DNA of 64,000 nt from positions 9,183,501 to 9,247,500 of the forward strand of contig NC_066286.1 in the NCBI RefSeq assembly GCF_905404315.1. The letters are read 5' to 3'. A program made the translations under genes and the position numbers. Of this stretch, positions 13,301 to 22,300 are shown one piece after another. The DNA is from Leptidea sinapis. Taxonomy: Eukaryota; Arthropoda; Insecta; Lepidoptera; Pieridae. Under the pieces are notes generated by a model that saw only the letters and a program-made list of their open reading frames with translations, was not told the DNA's origin and made no database searches. The first letter of the stretch is position 1, and every line of letters begins with the position of its first letter.

Positions 13301-16300
13301 CAACCTGGGTTTCGTCAATTTTCTTCATGAATTTCTTTCATATTTCTCCTTGGCCCTCTATCTTTTGGTCCAGTTTTGAAATGTATTTTTTTAAAGATAC
13401 AGTTGACGTACCATGAGGTTATATTATCTACTATATCAGTTGCAAAACAGCGATGCACTTGTTCAAACAAAAGAGTCTGCAATTAATGCCAGTGCAATAA
13501 TTAATAGTCACATGACATTAATTTTGATACATATATTGATGTATAGATATATGACGAGCATTTTCTTTTAGTTCTCATTAGTTAAGATGAGACTGATATT
13601 GGTGGTAGATTTGACTTTCAATAAGGAGTTCGTTTTCTATTTTGTATTACGATATTTGAATTTGATAATATGCATCTATATACATATGTAGTAAGTATGA
13701 TATGTATCTAGGTCTCTTGTTCATTGTTTCTTTTCATAATGATCCACACCCCTTTTATGTCGTCAAGTTGGGCTACTTACACCCAATTCGAATCAGTAAC
13801 TAATTACAGTAAAGTAAAACATTAAATGTAATATCTCTTCGACATTTCTAAACAGTTTCTGGGATTAAATATACGAATTAATTTGTACCAAAATGATGGA
13901 GCCACAACCTGAGAGTTGAACAAGACATACCAAAATTTCGGTTGATACGTCACTCGGACGGTTGGCTCAGTTGATGAGCGCTCGGATGGAACCCGAGAGG
14001 TGCGGGTTCGAGTCCCGCATCGTCTATAGATTTTGGTTCAAATTTATTTGTACATTTTCAACACTTTGTCTTACACCAGGAACCTTATATCTTGCAACTT
14101 GACTTTGGTCACTTATGTTATTTGTCCACGTGATTCCAGAGTATTCCGAGTCCATCCGCAACCAACACGAAGGCGGCTCCAGTCGTCGTGGCGGCAGCTG
14201 GCTCTAGTGCCGGAGTGTGTGCGGCGCCCGATGCCCCGCCAAGAGCTAACAGTCCTCTTGCCAACGCAGGTATAGTACTTTCGAGCAAGACTACTAGTAG
14301 CTTGATGAAGGACTCTTTTTTTTTTAATGGATTAAGAGGACAAACGAGCGTACGGGTCACCTGGTGTTAAGTGATCACCGCCGCCCACATTCTCTTGCAA
14401 CACCAAAGGAATCACAAGAGCGTTGCCGGCCTTTAAGGAAGATTTTTTGAAGGTACCCATGTCGTATCGTCCCGGAAACGCCGCACAAGGAAGCTCATTC
14501 CACAGCTTTGTAGTAACGCACTGTAGAGGACCGGCACACATCCAGATGGTGGGGATGATATCCTAACTTGTGGCGTGTCGTGCGAAGGTGGAATCTTCAG
14601 CTTGTAAGCGCTTTTTGAAGTTATATTTCTTTAGGCGCGTTATGAAAAATAATGAAAGTGAAATTTTAAGATGCGCGCGTATCACTGTAATACAAAAGTA
14701 ACAGGTTGAAGTTGGTTCCTATTTTTTTTTTGTCATTCGTTTTTTTTATTTTGGTTTCTTCGTCAATCATTAGGACAGACAAAGGGTTCGAGCCAATACA
14801 GCCGTATTCATTATTTTATAATTAATAATAAAAGCCATCTTAAGAACATTTTTACAAAACCGTTCTTTCTAAAAACGTAGAATAGCATGAGGAATAAATA
14901 ATTTTAATGATTTTTGCTTTGTTAGACCAAAGAAGTATAACTTCTTGCGTGCATACATAAGTACATACACACAAGTACTTTTTTTGAATAAAACCCACGC
15001 CTTGTCGATTGCGAACCACCACAGAAGGATGTTAATTCATAATTATCTTAATCTATTCCTGTTGGAAAGCCTAATTATTTAAACTGGTCAGTTATAATTT
15101 ATATACAAACTTAGTAACAGCTTTAGAATCCTTTTTATCTCCTCATAGGTGTAGAAGTAGTCCGATTCCTCTGGAGTTTTAGTTGATTATTAAAGTCCTG
15201 GGTGCCGTCTAGTGACTGCAAATTACACCCCCGTTGGAGTATTCTTACAGTCCCTACCCCAGCAAACAATATAATAATAATACTTTCTTTTTCATGTTTT
15301 TACACTCACTGCACTTAATTTACGATGTTTATTCATGATCATCATCATGGTTTCAGCCGGAAGACGTCCACTGCTGGACAAAGGCCTCCCCTAAAGATGA
15401 AAACAATGTTTATTATATAATACAAATTAATTACATGGCTTTGTTTTTAATTGTATTAATTTCAAAAAAGGGTTTTTGCAGTATTATTAAAATAGGCGAC
15501 CTCTGACCCCGAAACTAGTTAATACTGTATCTTCTCGGTCAGTGATTCCTCGACAAATGACAATGACAAGTGAAATATAATTATTATAAATAAAAGTTAA
15601 ATGTGTATGGGTGTGTATTTTTGTTTGTAAGTGCGTGTGTGTGTGTTTAATTCTTAGTAAGTAGGTTACAATAGACTTTCCGTTTCTGATTGATATGATA
15701 ATTGCTTTAGAAAGGCGGTTATGTTATATAGTATTATGAATTGTTACTGCAGTTATGACAAAAATGTGTCAGAGGGGAGTCTGTAGCTGGGATGTGAGCA
15801 ATATTACCACGAGTTCGCGAAATGCTGAAAGATTATTTTAATATTTTTCACCACAGACAAACCCTTTGAATAATTTCTTTATCATACAGGTCAACCACTG
15901 TCATATCCATGGCATTTGCAGACACAAACTCAGCAAGCCGCTGCCAGATCTGATAAGGTTAGTTTTACTATTACATTGACGTATATTGACTTAATATTAA
16001 TAAAGCTAATTGGTAGGAGACTCCTTTGCTCAGAATGCCACCTAGGTACTCATTCCACAGTGCGGTACCTCCTAGTGTTAGATCACAATGTGTGTTGCGG
16101 ATTGAAGGGTGCCTTTTAGAGTGATTGAATAAAGAATTTTTATTGCATAAAGCTGGTATTACTATTGTGCAACCGTAGTTGATAAAAAATACTTAATTTA
16201 TTATAAATAAATATAACATACATAACAAAAAAATAGTAATTTGTTACGTTTTTAAAGTGATAACCCTCACTTCTGGGGCTAATTACACAAATAAAACTGA

Positions 16301-19300
16301 ATACAAAATTTTATGAACGATGCAGGACTCGAAACCGCGATATCTCGTGTTCCTCTCCGCGTTTTTCTAATTATTTAGAATAATATACCCTATTATCATG
16401 TATTATATGTATACAAATTAAATATGTACCCAAAATTTATGAAAGATGCGGGACTCGAACCCGCGACCTCTAATTAGTCTATTCGCTCTTACTTCTTCAA
16501 ATCTAAACAATTTGTTGTTTTTAAGTGATTCTTAATTATATTAGTATATTGGTTAAGAGCGACATCAAAAGTGATATTCCTAATATGCAATTATTGGGGG
16601 TGAGCAGGCTATCAACTGTAAAGTAGATCCTGTAGATGGAGCCACAACCTGAGAGTTGAACAAGTTAAACCAAAGTTTATGATCCATGCGCTAGGACGGA
16701 AACGGAGAGGTCACGTTTTCTAGTGCCGCATCGTTCATAAATTTTGGTTACAAATTTAATATCTATAATTTATCTTTATATGGATGCCTGTAACCTTCCA
16801 CAGAGTAAAGACAAGTCGAAGCCAGATAAGTCGTCGATATCAACAGGCGTGAGTCTTATGAAGCGCCTCGCCGCCATGAAGAAGTGCAAATCTCCTCCGC
16901 CCGTGAGCGCCGGCTACAGCATGGATAACCCCGTCTTCGAAGACAACACCACTGTTGCACATTACCCAGTGCATGTCCGGTAAGTTTGGCAGTGGGGGTA
17001 AAAAATATTCATACATTTTATAACAAAGAAACGAATTTAAAATGCGAACATAACATGTTTTTACGATTTTTGTGCTGCAAGATATCTATATATATAAATA
17101 TGAATTGCTGTTCGTTAGTCTCGCTAAAACTCGAGAACGGCTGGACCGATTTGGCTAATTTAGGTCTTGAATTATTTGTGGAAGTCCAGGGTAGGTTTAA
17201 AAGGTGAATAAATAGGAAAATGCTGCTAAATTAAATAAAAAAACAACAAATTTGTTTTTCTTTTGATGTGTCCATACATAATTTCTATGAGAGAATTTAT
17301 TGACGCACGGTTTGACAGTTCTGCTGTGAAACAATTTCATTACAACAACAGGGTGCATATTTTACGAAGTAATTTTAATTCATATAAAACATTATTTTAT
17401 TTATTATATACAGAACATCGTCTGTCGGGTCAGCTAGTATATAATATATATCATTATTGATTTTAGTATGTTTTTTACGTTACTATAATTTTATAATCTT
17501 GATTACATTGTTCTATAAATGATGATATGAAAAGTTTTTTTTAGCGAATGCAGTTTTAATATCTAATTTATTGGTAATTATAAAACAATATTTTGAAGTT
17601 TCTTTATCATCTATATGTCGTTATATCTTTTTTTCTCGTTGAGACTAATACAGTGTGTGGATTGGATGATAAAGCTGCAGGCCTTGTTTAACGTTCTCGA
17701 GTAGTTTTTGTTTTTAAAATGAAATATTATATTTATTTATTTGTTTGTTTGTGTCTCATACATCGAGGTGTGCACGGGTTAACGTGTATGTGCGTGTTTC
17801 TGTCAATAATTGTTTTCATACCATAACTTTCTATTGGTGTAATATACAAAAAAAAATCTTAAAAAATTTAGTGCATTAGAAAAATGAGTCAAATATAATA
17901 ATATTATGGGTACTTTGCTTTTTGTTTTTCAATAACCAAGAGGAATAATCTAGAATTATTTTATATTATATTATGGCTAGATTATGGGTCTGAAGGGCGC
18001 CGTAGCTAGTGAAATTACTGGGCAAATGAGACTTAACATCTTATGTCTCAAGGTGACGAACACGATTGTAGTGCCGCTCAGACTTTTTCAGCGCTTTTCA
18101 AGAATCCTGAGCGGCACTGCATTGTAATGGGCATGGCGTATCAATTACCATCAGCTGAACGTCCTGCTCATTTAGTTCCGTAATTTTATAAAAAAAAAAT
18201 GGTTAGTTTTTGTTTCTTCAATGTATGTTGCGCCAATAGGAAGATTCCATTGTACTGACATTACCATCATAGTTCACAATGCACGTGTTTCATTAACAAT
18301 GTGTTATATTTGACGTATCGTTATTTGTAACTTTCAAATAGTTCTTCGCGTCATAAGTAATATTACTACCATGATTTCATTATACTTTCTCGACGTTTGT
18401 ACATAATTATAGCTGTAGACACATTTGCCTGAAACTACGCATCCTATCACATTCGGCCCTACAATCTTGCCCGAAACAGTCATAATCCCATAACATAGCA
18501 CTTGCCCGTAGCGCACCCCGTAGCACACTAGAACGTAGTATACGAACAGGTCCGGATCTTGCCCGTCACAATTGCTGCGCACTCTGCCCGGACAAAGTGC
18601 CCCAAGCGGACTCACTTCCGGGCACGGGGGCTCCGCCATGCAGAGACATAAGGACCGATCGCACGATCACCGCATGCACAGGTTTGATACTAACGTCATT
18701 TAGAACGATCGATGATAATAATACACTCTTGATCATAGTTTCTCAACCTTATTTTGCTCACCGCCCACTTTGAGAATATGTTTTTTCTAGAGTATTTTCG
18801 TGTATTTGTTAGTCTATATTTTTTAATCTACCCATGCCCCATCTGCGCCATCTCAATGCCCCCTAATTTTCTCTGGGCCTTCTACTGCCCCCCCGAAAGT
18901 CTCAAACGCCCACAAGGGGGCGTTATCGCCCACGTTGAGAACCTATACTCTAGATACACACTCGCCGGCACGCAAACTTGACCACTCACGAATTTGGCAA
19001 TATTCAGTATATTTTTAATCTGTTAGATTCTAGAAAGTGTAAAAATGGCTTTATTTACCACCTCGATTAAAAGCTGTCTTTTAGTCCTTGGTACGAGGGA
19101 CAAAAGTGGCTGATTCTCTTCCGGCAAGACGACTCGTCCCTCGTACCAGGGACTAAAAGCGAGCTTTTCATCCAGGTGGAAAAAAAATCGTATACGCACT
19201 ACGTGAGATAAGTAGGACATTGCCACCGGCGATTGGCACAATATTCCGCGTGTGAGAATGACCTTACTTTTCTCCCTAGGTGCGTATAATATACTATTTT

Positions 19301-22300
19301 ACATGTTTAGAAAATATTTTATTAAAATTAACAATTATAGTGCTTGCCATAACGTTTTTGTTCCAAAATCATTATTAAGGAAAATAAAGTACTAATTTCA
19401 AAAGAGAATATTCTTAAAAAATTATCTTTTTTGTAAATTCTCTTGCTCTTATGACTGCTTGCATCCGATCAGACATGCTCTGGGTAATGCTTTTATGTCC
19501 ACCTAGAAAATGGTGTCCTTAGTGTTTTGCTTGCTACAACATTGCGGAGCTGGTTAGGGGTTTGCAGGGTCGACACCGGTCCTAATCTTTCTTTTAAGCA
19601 TGTGTCCAATGTGCTGTATTGGATTTAATTCCAGACTGCGAGCTGGCCACAGTAATTTCTGTAATATACGTATTTTAATTGTTACTACGAACTACTAACT
19701 ATGAAACCAAAAATGTATTAACTCAAAGCTAAAATAATGAAAATCAAAATATGTTGTTAATCGCGGAAATGACAATCAACGCTTGACTAAATTTCAAAAA
19801 AATTTGGCAATAAACACTTAAACTTAACGACTAACCCTCATTAATCATTTGTTGTTAGCTTCTCTTCATAAATAAAAACCTTAAAAACAGTTACAACAAT
19901 TATTGTTGTAATTGTTAAATAAGTGCTTGGCCAAGCTTTCGTGCCCCTGAGTGTATATAACTGGATTAAACCGCTATTTGATAGCATAGCCCTTGAAGCA
20001 TGAGATATCATGAATATTTGATTATATAATATATCAATATCGATCGAAAAACATGGGAGATCCAAATTTAAGAAGAATTTGAGTATCTAAAACAAGAAGA
20101 CAGAAAAATAATTGAAAGTACAAAAATCTAATCGGAATTTTTTTACTATCATCGATCGTTATTTCGTGTTTTCATATTCACTGTTTTGTTTTGTTCATCA
20201 GCATGATTATATATGGTGCGACGAGGATCTTGGTAGGCTTGGCTGGAATAAGGTACTAAAGCCGCCATCTTGTAAAACAAAATTTCGATAATTAAGTCAC
20301 CTTATTTTGACTTAAATATCAAAAAAGAAATATTTCAATTATAGTAAATTGTAAAAACAAAAGTTGTAGATCTTATTATCGCCTAATACTTCGCTATTTG
20401 ACTTATTTCCATAGGATTTGCAGTTTTGCTGGAAATCGTTTTTTACCCTTAATCACCCCCCCTCCCACTTTTTTTTTGTTATATTATGTTCCTTTTCCAA
20501 TGGTCAAAAATTATCGACATTGGTCTAAAATCTTTAGGCATTTATTATAAGTATTATTACCCAATATGGTGGCGTAAATTACAAAATTCTTAATAAAGAA
20601 AATTAAGCGTTACTTTATTGTTGATCAATTTGTTTCTGTGCTTTATGACAGACTGTTGACTGACAATTGACATAAGTTGCACACACGTCGATTATTTTCT
20701 ACCTCTAATAATAGACAACGCGCTCTCATTTTCCTAAAAAACAGCTCAATTGCATTCACTGAGATCTTTGTCACACCACGGTTTTGTAATTTGTAACAGT
20801 TCTTGCTTGGTGACAGAATGTGAATGCCTCATGTTTTTGTCTATTACAGGGTTTGTTTGCATTTATTTATTTACGGCCGTTCCCAATATTCAGTCTATCT
20901 TCGGTTGTGGCCTACTTGAGATAAAAATCGTAACTATCGTTAACTTTTCTGTCCCAATAAACTTATCGACGGTAACTCACCTTATCTGTACACGCTGTCT
21001 GTCAATGGGACGACGTATAGCTTACCAGCGATAGAAGTTTGTATGGAAATTGCAATTCACGCGTCTCAATATAAGGCGATAAGAATAACTTATCGGGTAT
21101 ATTGGGATAGCTTCAGATAATTGACAGCTTATTACTGACAGTAGAAGGTAGTAATTTATATCTATCTGTAGATAGTATATTGAGAACGGCCGTTAGTTTC
21201 TAAGTTTATATTTGTTATTGATTTGCTTTTATAATATACTGATTTATAATAATATATCGAGATAACAAGAAACTTAATAACATTTAAACTTATAATAAAA
21301 ATATTATTTACTTTAAGTAATAATTTATTAAACAAGCGCACGACTTACTTTACATACTCTACTAAAAGTTGATAATACTTAATAAAGGGAAATGTATCGT
21401 TTAATATTATTTAATATAGTTTTGGACGTATTCGGTAATCTAATGCGTACTTTTTGACGTTAAGATGACCGTGTAAACCTGTATAGCACCTTCAAACTTC
21501 GGCCTGAGACTCCTTTGTACAAGATGCCGGCTGGACTATGGGTACCACAACGGCGCCTTTTTCTGTTGTGAAGCAGTAATGAGGAAGCATTATTGTGTTT
21601 CGGTCTGAAGGGCACCATAACTAGTAAGGTTACTGGGCAAATGAGACCCAACTTCTAATGTTTCAAGTTGACGAGTGCAACTGTAGTACAGCTCAGAATT
21701 TTTTGTTTTTTATGAATCCTGCGCCCAGTAGTGTAATCGTCAGGGCGTATCAATTATCATCAGCTGAACGTCCTGTTCCTCTCGTCCTTTATTATCATAA
21801 AAATATGTTTCAGTCTCAAGTGAGCCTGCTAGCAGATCTGACGGGAATCAGCTTCTTCCGCACGGCAAAGCTGCAATTGTAGTGCCGCTCAGAATTATTG
21901 GGTATTTCAATAATCCTGAGCGGCACTGCCTTGTAATGGGCATAACAATTACCATCACCTGAACGTCCTGCTCGTCTCGTCCCTTATTTTCATAATTAAA
22001 ATAATAACATCCAGCTTTCTTACTAATCAGTAGGGGCAGCAGTGAAGCTGGCAGCCCCTGGCAGAGCCAACATCGGAAATCTCAATCTCTCGACGTGACG
22101 GCTGCGAGACGCGACCGACATCATTCACAAACCGTCAAAGAGCGGTAAATATAATTGAATAAGTTTATTTGGTGGAAATATATATATTTCGTTAGTGTGC
22201 TGTGTCTTAGAAAATTTATTATATCAGCGAGAAAAAAAAGCGCATAACCAAATACAAGACGGTCACATTATCTCCGGACCTTGCTGAAAAGTGAAGCCCC

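Larger units (their letters stand above)
14270..15889 (+). other. POSH intron, 1.6 kb
   Basis: Holds a family 4 SINE-like repeat (14325-14600) and a short inverted LINE 3' end (15338-15396). The rest is AT-rich and has no visible features apart from a short (GT) run near 15630-15650. Confidence 0.6.
15958..16803 (+). other. POSH intron filled with family 2 SINEs
   Basis: Contains two reverse-strand SINE pieces (16240-16490) and a forward copy (16545-16765), facing each other. Confidence 0.65.
16980..18549 (+). other. POSH intron, 1.6 kb
   Basis: Holds a full-length short Helitron (17085-17437) and a family 3 SINE-like repeat (17976-18200). The rest is AT-rich. Confidence 0.6.

Noticed and set aside
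18334..18639. 101-codon reverse-strand ORF (MAEPPCPEV...)
   Set aside because: Its GC-rich start is antisense to the inferred POSH exon 18550-18681; the rest is low in coding character.
18754..18981. ORFs MLTAHFENMFFLEYFRVFVS and the similar one at 60967-61254
   Set aside because: Both are translations of the hAT-type non-autonomous element and include its flanks.
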